Assembly (NCBI GenBank): GCA_023091665.1
Contig: JALJCQ010000011.1
Span: 1-64,000, forward strand
DNA length: 64,000 nt
Source: Pythium myriotylum
Taxonomy: Eukaryota; Oomycota; Peronosporomycetes; Pythiales; Pythiaceae
Direction: 5' to 3'
Position 1 is the stretch's first letter, and each line of letters begins with the position of its first letter. A program made the position numbers and the translations under genes. Below are positions 48,601-59,076 of this stretch, one piece after another. The notes under the pieces are model-generated. The model saw nothing but the letters and a program-made list of their open reading frames with translations, was not told where the DNA came from and did no database searches.

Positions 48601-51600
48601 CACCCGTGAAGCGGCCATACCCTAGATATTGTAATCCGAGCAGTGTATTCGAAAGAGATAGTTCGAGGAAGCAAATGCCCACTGTGTATAGATGTGCACG
48701 ACACGTCGACAGTATGTATGCCAGATGTTGAACGCGGAGATCGGGTTTGCAAGGTAGTCGCATTGATTCGATGAGCAGACACACGACTGGTACCGAAGCT
48801 ACATTCGTAAAACGGCTCATCAAAATCAACACCGATGATGTAGATGGACGAGTTGCCATTTGCTGAGCCCCTGGGAGGGATGAGCGAGAATACGCGGGCT
48901 GATGACAAAAGCTTCAGCTCGACTGAGTTGGTCTCTAGATTGGAACTGCCATGGGTGCGGAGCCGAACTGTGCTGTACCCTACTGTATTGGCTGGAATGT
49001 TACACTCGACCTCGCTCGACTTTATAGATGTTGCCACTGTTGTGCTATCGTCGCCAAAAACGCAAACGTACGCTTCTGAAGGAATCAACGATTTCCCGTA
49101 CAATCGAACTACGCGGACCTTGTCCAAACCTTCCGAGACGTTGAGGTGGGTGATGTTGAATTCATCCAGTACAAAGAGTGTTGCGGATGAGTTATCTGAG
49201 TCAAGGTTCCAAGTCAAATTATCCAGCTTCAGTCCAACATTGACCACTCCGATGCCTATTGACGCCGTCGTTAGTGAGCACACAGCATCCTGGCCGGATG
49301 AATTCACAGAGGCATGGACTACACTTTTGCCGTAGACGCCGTCGAAATGACAGTATGTGGAACCGACGACAAAGTTGCGCCCTTGAAAGGTTACGTTGGT
49401 GGGTTCTTGAGAGAGAAGTAGTAGCCTTGGGTACACAGAAGCAACTTGAACAAGGTTGATAACTTGGAGTGGGAAACTTGAAGAAGACCAGTGAATGAAG
49501 TTATTGGAGACACGGACGACCACTGAGTCTGATTTAGCAGTCATTGTTGGTAAACTACAGATTGCAGTGGAAGCGGAGAGCACGGTTGCATCTATTGCAA
49601 TGGCGTCGCCGAACAAACATGAGAAGTTTAAGTGTGATAAAAAGCCGCTTCCATACACCATAACCTTGTTCTGACGTCCAATTTGGACGATTGTTGGATT
49701 GAGGCGGGTAATAGCTGGTTCATTATACAATTCAATACGGGATGACCCTAAATCTTCCAGTGTTCTGATGTCACGCAAAACCACAAGATTTGCCGAGAAA
49801 TGGCCCGCTAGTTTACATCGGATGCACCTCTCAGCGTATGGCGTCCCTGGTTCCAAGCCAAGTACATCGTCTCCGCTTTTGTACAAACATGCGTATCGCA
49901 CTGGATCCTGATAAATATCACCCGAGCATATTGTAAAGGCACTCTCGCTGGCACGTGGAGCGTTTGCTGGTATGACTTGGAGAGATTGAGGAGCCGGTGC
50001 AACTGCTGCGATATCCAAACCAGAGTCGTAGAACTCACTGCCGTCGATTCCCACGAACAACGCGAGCTGCTTTCCAGTAAATTCAATTGGCAAGACAACG
50101 CCATGACACATCAGTGTATGTGCTTGTGCAATACAGTCACATCGAAACTCGTCGCCAATTCGAACGGTATAGACAGATAGGTTTGAGAACAAACCTCCGA
50201 CAATAAGAACTGTTGCGTTCATTCCAGTGTGAAGTCGAGATGGTAGAATTTGAGTGAAGATAACAGGATCTATAGTCGTAACATTCAGGCTCGTGTCGAT
50301 TTGCCGATTATCGTCAATTTTGACCTGAATCCGTACAGCACGATCATTATCAGACGAAATAGTTATCATCGAACAAGTCATGGTGGTGGAGTTAATCACA
50401 AAAGCTTTAGCAACAGTTTGGTTGTAACAGCACGACATTGGCAACGGAATCATGCCCGGCAATATGAAATTTGACCCCGTGATGGTTACGTTGGCTGCAT
50501 TTGAGCTGAGTGGGAGTTGTTTTGGCTCAACATTGAGAAAAGTTGGGTCACGGTAGACATTCACATAGCCAGCATTAGTCCAATGCATCCCGCCATTCAT
50601 ACTCACCCGTAGCAATGTTGTCTGCACATGCGTTGGAGGCTCAGAGAATCCGCATGTGATTGTGTATTTTGAATCAACAATACCGGTGGCGGCAGTATCA
50701 CCAAGATTGCACATAACTGGCGTCATTGGAATGAAGCCCGATCCATGGATGGTGAGTGTAGGGGCAGTACTGCTCGAAACAAATCGCGGTCTGACGTTCG
50801 TCACGAGAATGGCATTGTGCACGGTGAATCCCCCGCCAATAAACTCGGAGAAGTCGTTATCATTAAAGGATACACCGATAGGAAGGACTAGAGGCTCATC
50901 GGGCAACAACATGGAGTCACAAAGGACCGTTCTCGGGTCAATGAGTGTCCCACGTCGCAATGTAGTTCCAATCCGACAGGTAATTCTTGCAACTGAGGAG
51001 AAGTATCCTCCCTTGATACTCAGCTGAAGTGTGGAGTTGATCGGAGCATTTGACGGAACCACTTCAGTGATGACAGGCGGCGCATAGTAGCGAAAACGCA
51101 ACTGGGGCCTTGAGAAGTTGATCCCATTTAGAGAAACAGCTACAAAAACATCTCGATCAGACACACTCCCGATCAGAGAAGGTGTAGAGCAGCTGACTGA
51201 GTCTCGGGATAAAATACTCCCGGGAACAATCATGCCTCCAAACTGACAAAGTATCGAACTGCCGATACTGACCGTGTCAAAAACACCGCTGATGCGAACG
51301 AGAGTTTCGCCGGTTGCAGGGCCGCATGAAGGGGATATAGCGTGGAGGATCGGCTCCTCGTAGACAATATATCGACTTCCGTATTCTTTGAAGTCGTCCG
51401 ACAGATCTTGGCCATTATTCGACACACGAATCGTGTACGTGCCGGTTTTTAATTGATTTGGAGGAGAGCATCTTAATACTCCTCCTCGGTTGTCAGCTAG
51501 ATATGTAGCTGGTGACTGCCAGCTTCCAGTTTCCATTTCAAACACACATGAAGGAGAACCTCTTGCAAAGTTTTCGAAGTTGCTGCCCAACACAGTTAAA

Positions 51601-54600
51601 GTCACAAGATGACCAACCGGCGAATACCGAGGAATGACCTCCGCGACACTCATGGGAAGTTCAACACGGAAGGTCACAGGGTTAGAAGGTGTTTCAACGT
51701 CGTCGATCAATATTGTCAATTCGACAGCACCCGGGTTATCGAAAAGGGGAGTCGTGCAGCGAAGAGAGCTTCGAGATACAAACGCAGCTGAAACCACTTG
51801 ACCACCAAAACGACACCAGTAATTGAAATCTGGCGAGTAGTTGGATCCAATAATTGCTACGATCGTCCCACCTCTAGTCGGTCCGTTTGGTGGTGCCGGG
51901 TATAGAACAACGGGGAAGCCTTGAAACGTAACGGGAGGGGAGTTCGAGAAATCGTGACCATTCACGGAGATGCCGATCAACATGCTGTACAATTTGCCGA
52001 GATCGCTTCTCCGATTTTTTACAACGCACCGCAGCCTTGCTGAAGAGATGAATGTAGCAGGAACAAATTCTTCTTCTGTTCGAACGCTGAGAGCCGACAC
52101 ATTTAGAAAACCACTCCCGAATACGTCGAGCGTGATGTTGTCATTCTGCATTGATTCGGAAAACTGAGAGGGAGACAAGCGGTGAACTTGTGGGCGTTCA
52201 ACAACTCTTAACTGAGCAACGACAACGTAGTTGGCTCCATTGGGAGACACCAGAAGTGATAAGATTCTTGGATTCGCAGGCGTTGATGACGGCATGAAAG
52301 GCACCCGACATCGCACCTCACCCGATACTGTGAGAAATGGCTCCACTGTTGTCACTTTTTCAACTTCATTCGAGACAAACATGCACAAAGGTCTGTCTGC
52401 CCGATCTTGACCAAAGCTTGGGCTGAGCAAGACAAGTTCGGAGCCTGTGTGCACAAGCTGATTCTTGATGTTTACCATTTTCACTTGATAAGGTGCGGAC
52501 ACAGTAATAGTCGCAAAATTACTCGCTACTCCTGCATTTCGTTGCAGAGAGAATTCTTGAATGCCCTGGAAAGATGATGGGAGTCTAAAACGGCAGCGCA
52601 CTTGAGTTGAAGTAACGTAGTCTGCTACGCAAACCGCATTTTCTCCAACAAAGCACGTATACACGCCGCGCTCGAAGTTCCAGCCGTACACATTTAGAAT
52701 CAGATCGTCCTCTGATGGCACCTCTGTTGGGGAGATTCTTGTAATAGCTGGTCGGGTTCCCATGTGATGTTCAATTTGAAGCGACTTTGTCTGGCGAAAA
52801 TCAACCACTTGCGCAGACTCCGGTTGAAGGGATGCGAGCGAAACCGCGTAACGTGCTCGTAGGGGATTCTCGCTGGAAACAGCTGTAACCAATCCTTCAG
52901 CCATGATGTTCAGGTCTTCAGTTCGAGCACTTCCTTGAATGATAACTGAATCACCTTGAGATGTCAATCCATCGCTGTCTTGGCGGAAAGTCGTCACAGA
53001 TGCACTTGATGACGTGGGAGGAAGCGTTACAGTTGGCGATCGAACTCCATCGATCTCAATCTGGTACGACGTAGATGAACGATCTTCATCTTCGTCTGGA
53101 TCCGAAAATCGAAAACCCTCAATTCGGAACGATGATCGGTCCTCAGTTGCGAAATGAGGAAACACGTCAATTGTGTTGAGATGGATATGAACTACCGCGT
53201 CACTTGATTGTATACCTGAAGTAGCACCACACCGTGCTGTAAACACAAACGACGTTTCTTGTCTTGTATTTGATGCCGATGGAGCCGAGTAGAACACATA
53301 CCCAGTCGACAAGACTGCCGAGGTGTCGATTAGAGTTGATACAACCCATCTGCTAGTAGCTTGCAGTGGCGATGCACCTTGCTGCTGCCGCTCTGCACGA
53401 AAAAGGGCCCCCACAGATGGACCTTGATGAACTTTGAGCACGACGTCACACCCAATCGGATTTAAAACTCGGAGTTCAATCAGCTTTGAGTCTCCACTCG
53501 ACATAACAATCCAGTTGCCAACGTCAGCTGCAGAAACTGCGATGAACCCGTTGCTTCCACGAATTGCACTAGGATCTTTAGGATAAACGACAACATTCAG
53601 TTCAGCGTCGCTTGGAGTCGCTGTCGCTTCACTCGATATTATCAAAGATGAGAATGCACAACTGTCGAATGTCCACAAACCGACCACACTATCTTCCAAT
53701 CCTGTGAGTTTCGTAGTCGAAACGCGATACAGTTCATCGATAGTGTCAAATGTTTTACGCCAGAGTGAGATTTCATCAATTTGCCCCAAGAACGGAACAG
53801 GTGCAATCCCGAATCCATTCTGACACGGTCCGATTCCAATCTCCTCCAGTAGTATAAAGGGTCCCATTGTCGAACGTGCCAAGTCCACCGATAAGAGCTC
53901 GTTCACGTACATGCGGAAGTGAGTTTGTCCCCACACGAACGCGACGCGGTGCCATTGATCGAGCCGGATAGTTGCTCGAGGGAAGAGCCAGTCTTTTGAA
54001 CCGTCAGAATTGGAGAAGAAAGGCATCGATTGCCTAACGCGGATGAACCAGACGGCACGACTATCATCAAGGCTCAGCCATACTGTAGTGATCCTGTCGT
54101 CATTCTCACGGAACTGACACAAGCATACGGTCCCATCTGTAGCAGATACTCCATCGCCGTCCAGCTTGACCCACATGAATAAACTCCCATTCCGACTAAG
54201 ATCACTAGGCACCAGCGCTGTGAATCTCGCTTGCTCCATGGGACTAATCAGCTCCATAGCGTATCCAGCAGCACCAGCAGCGACGAGAGGTGGCAAAGGA
54301 GCACTCCTGCTGAGCCGAAGATAGTCCAACTCACTCTCTGAGAGGGCATAGTCGAAGAAGAACACACTCTTGATGGACCCATCGATGCCACTCCGAGATT
54401 GATCGGATGACCCAATAAGTGCAGTTGACTGCAAGAGGAGACTGATTTCCGACCCGCCATCGAGATCCACCATCTCAGTGCCTACATAGAGTCGCGTCTG
54501 TATGGCATTGGCCATTTCTTCAAACACTCCGGCCACAAACACCCACTCGCCGCTCGGCACGGACTTCTTCAGCACGGTCATGTTCGCTACCACCCACTGC

Positions 54601-55070
54601 CCCGCGTCAACGCAGACAGACCGACCAGGTGGAAACCCGTTTTGGGATAAAACACACCCGCGTTGGTGCTCAGCCCCGTCGAACTGGACCCACGCGCCCA
54701 TAGTCAGCGCTGGGAACTGGCGTCGGTGGATCGGCAGCGGGAGCTTGACTCCCGCCATCGAGTTCAAACGAAGCCCGGTCTCATCGTTGCTATCTGCAGC
54801 AAACACATTATGGTCCTTTCCATGCTGCATGAACCCCGCGGCGAATCCGCTCGGCGCGTAGTCGAGTCGGTCGCCGGCGAGCGGGTAGTACGCGACGAGG
54901 TGGCGCGGCCGCAGGGCGAGGATCGGATCCCATTGCGGCACTTTCACGGCGGCTCCTGAGACGAGACGCACACCGAACGACAGAGCGAGAAGCGCGCAGA
55001 ATGACCGCGCGGTCACGGCCGCGTGGTGCCGGCCGCCGCGCGCGTTCGAGGGGCTTCCGATCCGCGGCAT
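21682..55070 (-). CDS. Giant IPT/TIG-repeat multi-pass membrane protein, five exons, ~11,050 residues
   Basis: Exons (complement) 48368-55070, 48024-48302, 25526-47968, 25115-25476 and 21682-25047, with introns of 65, 55, 49 and 67 nt; all joins keep frame. Order: signal peptide (CALLALSFGVRLVSGA); two LamG-like domains (~54900-53640); about sixty IPT/TIG domains, marked by repeated cRFG and GSGF motifs (~52740-30300); two blocks of a second ~95-residue repeat (36900-35240 and 34490-31560); a Cys-rich region of GxYCPxG units (30280-27950); a long ectodomain end; about ten hydrophobic segments (25160-23560); and a cytoplasmic tail with three SDEED motifs, two CxxC pairs and a long coiled coil ending RRKRVLLAT. 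IPT plus LamG ectodomains are typical of adhesion or coat proteins such as fibrocystin-like ones, but this multi-pass C-terminus differs. The role is unknown; cell-surface adhesion is inferred. Confidence 0.87.
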
Positions 55071-55340
55071 GGGAGCATTTTCTTCTTTCCTTTGCGCGCG
55101 TCGTTTTGAAGGTTTGGTTGATCCAGTTGGGGCGGATGTACCGATCCGATGGTACGCTGTACCTTCGACGCGGTACTGGCTGGTTCTCGTCCGAACGTCG
55201 GATTCGACGGCAATCCGGGTCGGGTCTCGGTGGCTCCAGCCCGCGGGCCAGATTGAACTTGGGGGGATACGGAAGCAGCTTCCATTCGCGTGGCTGCGTG
55301 TCCGTCGCGTCAGAATCGATTCGGGCCTCCCGTCGCCGCC
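55071..55340. promoter_or_regulatory. Shared 270-bp divergent promoter region (giant gene / PCCB)
   Basis: The only sequence between the start codons of the 33-kb minus-strand gene and the plus-strand PCCB gene. No TATA box or clear initiator match was seen. The two promoters must be compact and may be co-regulated. Confidence 0.5.
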
Positions 55341-55708
55341 ATGGTCCGCGCCTTCGCTCTCGCCAAGCGCGCCAACGCGAGTCTGCTCGCGCACTCGCGC
55401 TGGTTCAGCGCCGCCGCGACCGTCACGCCCGCCGCGCGCAAGCTCGCGTTCCAGAAAGAGCTAGACGTGGCGCGCAAGCAAGCCATCGAGGGCGGCGGCC
55501 TCAAGCGCCAGGCCAAGCAGCACGAGAAGGGCAAGCTCACGGCGCGCGAGCGCGTCGAGCTCCTGCTCGACCCCGGCACGTTCCGCGAGTACGACATGCT
55601 CAAGACCCACCGGTGCTCCGACTTTGGCATGGACAAGCAGCACATCCCGGGCGACGGCGTGATCACGGGCCGCGGGCTCATCAACGGCCGCCTCACGTTC
55701 GTCTTCAG

Positions 55709-55743
<35 letters not shown>

Positions 55744-57139
55744 AGACCTACGCCGAGAAGATTGTCAAGATCATGAAGAAAGCCATGCAGCTCGGCGTGC
55801 CCGTGATCGGCCTCAACGACTCGGGCGGAGCTCGTATCCAAGAAGGCGTGGCCTCGCTGGCAGGCTACGCCGATATCTTCCAGCTCAACGTGCTCGCCTC
55901 GGGTGTCGTGCCGCAGCTCACCATGGTGATGGGCCCGTGCGCTGGTGGCGCTGTTTACTCGCCCGCGATGACCGACTTCATCTTCATGTCGCGCGATTCG
56001 TCCTACATGTTTGTGACGGGTCCAGATGTCGTCAAGACCGTGACGAACGAAGAGGTGACTCAGGAAGAGCTCGGTGGTGCTGGCACGCACACCAAGACCT
56101 CGGGTGTCGCTCACTGTGCCTTCGATAACGATGTTGAAGCCATTCGCGAGATGCGTCGCTTCTTCGACTTCTTGCCGCTGAACAACACCGGTACGATCTT
56201 GCAAACACCATTGGATTAGATTGTCATATTGACTAGACTCTTTTTGTTCACAGAGAAGCCGCCAGTCCGCAAGTCTGACGATGACCGCTACCGTCCGGTG
56301 CCGACGCTCGAGAGTATTGTTCCGCCGGATCCGAACGTGCCGTACAACATGAAGGACATCATCCACCAACTCGTCGACTCGTACGATTTCTTCGAGGTCA
56401 TGCCGGACTACGCCAAGAACATGATCATCGGCTTCGGCCGCATGGAAGGCCGTCCAGTGGGCATCGTCGCGAACCAGCCGATGGAACTGGCCGGCTGCTT
56501 GGACATCAACTCGTCCATTAAGGCTGCTCGCTTTGTCCGCTTCTGCGATGCTTTCAACATCCCGATCGTCACGCTCGTGGACGTGCCAGGCTTCCTTCCG
56601 GGTGTGGACCAGGAGTACGGAGGTATCATCCGCCACGGCGCCAAGCTTCTCTACGCGTACGCCGAGGCGACCGTGCCCAAGATCACGATCATCACGCGCA
56701 AGGCTTACGGCGGTGCCTACGACGTCATGAGCTCCAAGCACCTGCGCGGCGACATCAACTACGCGTACGTTGCGCTCCTTCTTTTGGTCCTATTGCCTTT
56801 CTTTCTCACAGCGTCGGTTCTGCAGGTGGCCTTCGGCCGAGATCGCCGTGATGGGCGCCAAGGGCGCCGTCGAGATCATCTTCCGTGGCCAGAACGTGGA
56901 GGAGAACACGGCCGACTACGAGCGCAAGTTCGCTAACCCGATGGTGCGTTTCTAGTGGGAATTTCTAGTTCGGTATGGATAGAGCTAACTGCTTTGCGTA
57001 GGTGGCGGCCCAGCGCGGCTTCGTGGACGACATTATCGAGCCGACCAAGACTCGACTCCACATCTGCGAGGACCTCGACGTGCTTGAGACCAAGAAGCTC
57101 TCGAACCCGTGGAAGAAGCACGGCAACATTCCTCTGTAA
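55341..57139 (+). CDS. PCCB: Propionyl-CoA carboxylase beta chain, mitochondrial, four exons
   Basis: Exons 55341-56190, 56254-56764, 56826-56943 and 57002-57139 give 538 residues, matching the usual ~540. Residues 1-35 are a basic, Ser/Ala-rich mitochondrial presequence ([20 protein letters not shown]). The carboxyltransferase fold is complete: [79 protein letters not shown], and an intact C-terminus ([11 protein letters not shown]). It transfers CO2 from carboxybiotin on the alpha chain to propionyl-CoA, making methylmalonyl-CoA in Val/Ile/Met/Thr and odd-chain fat catabolism. The alpha chain is not in the window. The ATG at 55341 in CGCCGCCATGG is chosen because the presequence follows directly. 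Confidence 0.95.
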
Positions 57140-57423
57140 GAGCACTCTCATGCCTCTAGAAGGGCTAGAAACCCTTCGAAACTTTGTGATCCCGTGAAAA
57201 TGAAGCGCTGATCCTCCAGCGACGTTCTGTTCTGCGCACCTTTGACAATTGATATGAATCCTCTCAGTGGGACCCTCCCCGTGTTGGTGATGAGCCATCC
57301 CACACACGAGACCGATTTTGACTTGAAGATTGTATATGAACCCTACCCCTTCTTCCCCTTCATTCGTCGACAGTCGGGAGGTCATGCTCTCAATAGTGGC
57401 CTCCTGACCTCTCCTGGTGAAGA

Positions 57424-57439
57424 GCTCATTCCGCGATCC
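57424..57439 (+). promoter_or_regulatory. Oomycete-type initiator (Inr) match
   Basis: GCTCATTCCGCGATCC lies 38 nt upstream of the aspartyl aminopeptidase ATG at 57462. It begins with the GCTCATT core of the initiator reported for Phytophthora promoters and is at a distance typical of short 5' UTRs. The 3' half of the consensus is only partly matched. Confidence 0.55.
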
Positions 57440-57461
57440 ATCTCCTCCTCCCGTAGCCACC

Positions 57462-58927
57462 ATGGTGCTCTCTCTCTCGCGCACGACGCCGCAGACCGTC
57501 TCCGGTGCGTGGGCCGCCGCCGTCGGACAAACGTCTCACCATGCGCTGACGCTCCCTCTCTCTCTCTCTCTTCATTCGCAGCCTTTCTCAACTTCATCAA
57601 CAAGAGCCCGTCGCCCTTCCACGCCGTGCACGAGGTCGTGCAGCAACTCACGGCCGCCGGCTTCAAGCAGCTCAAGGAAGAAGACAGCTGGAAGGGCGCG
57701 GTCACCGCTGGTGGCAAGTACTTCGTCACGCGCAACCAGTCGGCCATCATCGCCTTCGCCGTCGGCGGCAAGTACCAGAAGGGCAACGGCTTCCACATCA
57801 TCGGCGCCCACACCGACAGCCCGTGCCTCAAGGTCAAGCCGATCTCGAACCTCGAGTCGAACGGGTGGCTCCAGGTCGGCGTGGAGACCTATGGCGGCGG
57901 CCTCTTCCACACGTGGTTCGACCGCGACCTCGGCGTCGCGGGCCGCGTGATCGTGCGCGAGAGCGACTCGAGCTTCCGCTCGCGTCTGGTGCTCATCAAC
58001 AAACCGATCATGCGCATCCCGACGCTGGCGATCCACCTGGACCGCGAGGTCAGCACGGCCTTCTCGTTCAACAAGGAGACCCACCTGCGTCCGGTCATCG
58101 CCACGGCTGCGCGCGCCCAGCTCGAGGCCACGACCGAGAAGAAGGAGGGAGCGCCCAAGCTCAAGCACCACTCGGTGCTGCTCCAGCTTCTCGCCAAGGA
58201 GCTCAGCGTCACGGTGGACCAGATTGCCGACTTTGAGCTCTGCCTCTTTGACACGCAGGGCGCCAACGTTGGCGGCGCGCTTGATGAGTTCATCTTCTCG
58301 CCGCGTCTCGACAACCTGTGCTGCTCGTGGCTCTCGACGCAGTCGCTCCTTCAGTCGCTACCTACTCTTGACGACGACGAGAACGTTCGTGTTGTCGCGC
58401 TTTTCGACAACGAAGAGGTCGGCTCAGACTCGCGCATGGGCGCGGGCTCCAACTTCTTGGAGAGCGTCGCCACGCGCATTGCCGAGGGCGAGCTTACGGC
58501 TGCGGCGGCTCGCAAGAGCTTCCTCGTCTCAGCCGATATGGCTCACGGTGTGCACCCGAACTACTCGGAGAAGCATGAGGTGAACCACCGCCCGCAGCTC
58601 CACGCTGGCCCGGTGATCAAGTACAACGCCAACGAGCGTTATGCGACCACGGGCGAGTCGGCTTTCCTCATGAAGGAGCTTGCTAACCGCCACAACATCA
58701 ACATCCAGGAGTTCGTCGTGCGCCAGGACACGCCGTGTGGCTCGACCATTGGCCCGATCCTCGCGACCAGCACGGGCATCCGCACGCTCGACGTTGGCCT
58801 CGCGCAGCTGAGCATGCACTCGATCCGCGAGCAGTGCGGCACCGAGGACCTGGAGCAGACGCTCGCGTGGTTCACGGCCTTCTTCTCTGAGTTCTCGGCG
58901 CTCGACAAGTGCCTGAAGACGGACTAA
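57462..58927 (+). CDS. DNPEP: Aspartyl aminopeptidase (M18 family), two exons
   Basis: Exons 57462-57504 and 57582-58927 give 462 residues. The short first exon MVLSLSRTTPQTVS joins FLNFINKSPSPFHAV, the normal N-terminus of the family. The dinuclear zinc site is intact: His/Asp in GAHTDSPCL, Glu pair in LFDNEEVGSDS, Asp in SADMAHGVHPNY and His in QLSMHSIREQCG. The enzyme removes N-terminal Asp/Glu from peptides, usually in cytosol or vacuole as a dodecamer. The 77-nt intron is rich in TC near its 3' end. The long open reading upstream of 57462 is continuous by chance; the ATG at 57462 is preferred because of the Inr and the family N-terminus. Confidence 0.95.
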
Positions 58928-59076
58928 GTTGAGAGACTCGTAGTGTAGCTGTCACCGAGAGGCTGTTCCGTGCATTGGGTTTGTATGAAGGGGGTTCCAT
59001 CCTCACGGTCAGGTCCGTTCGAAGAATACTACATCATTCCTCAAACCGCAGTGTTTGTGTCGATCATTTATGAACA

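Noticed and set aside
55461..56741. 426-codon minus-strand frame opposite PCCB
   Set aside because: His/Val/Arg-rich composition typical of the antisense of a GC-rich gene; PCCB on the plus strand is unambiguous.
57242..57461. Upstream extension of the aspartyl aminopeptidase frame (561-codon open reading)
   Set aside because: The extension lacks protein character and would read through the TC-rich intron. The spliced form starting at 57462 restores the family N-terminus.
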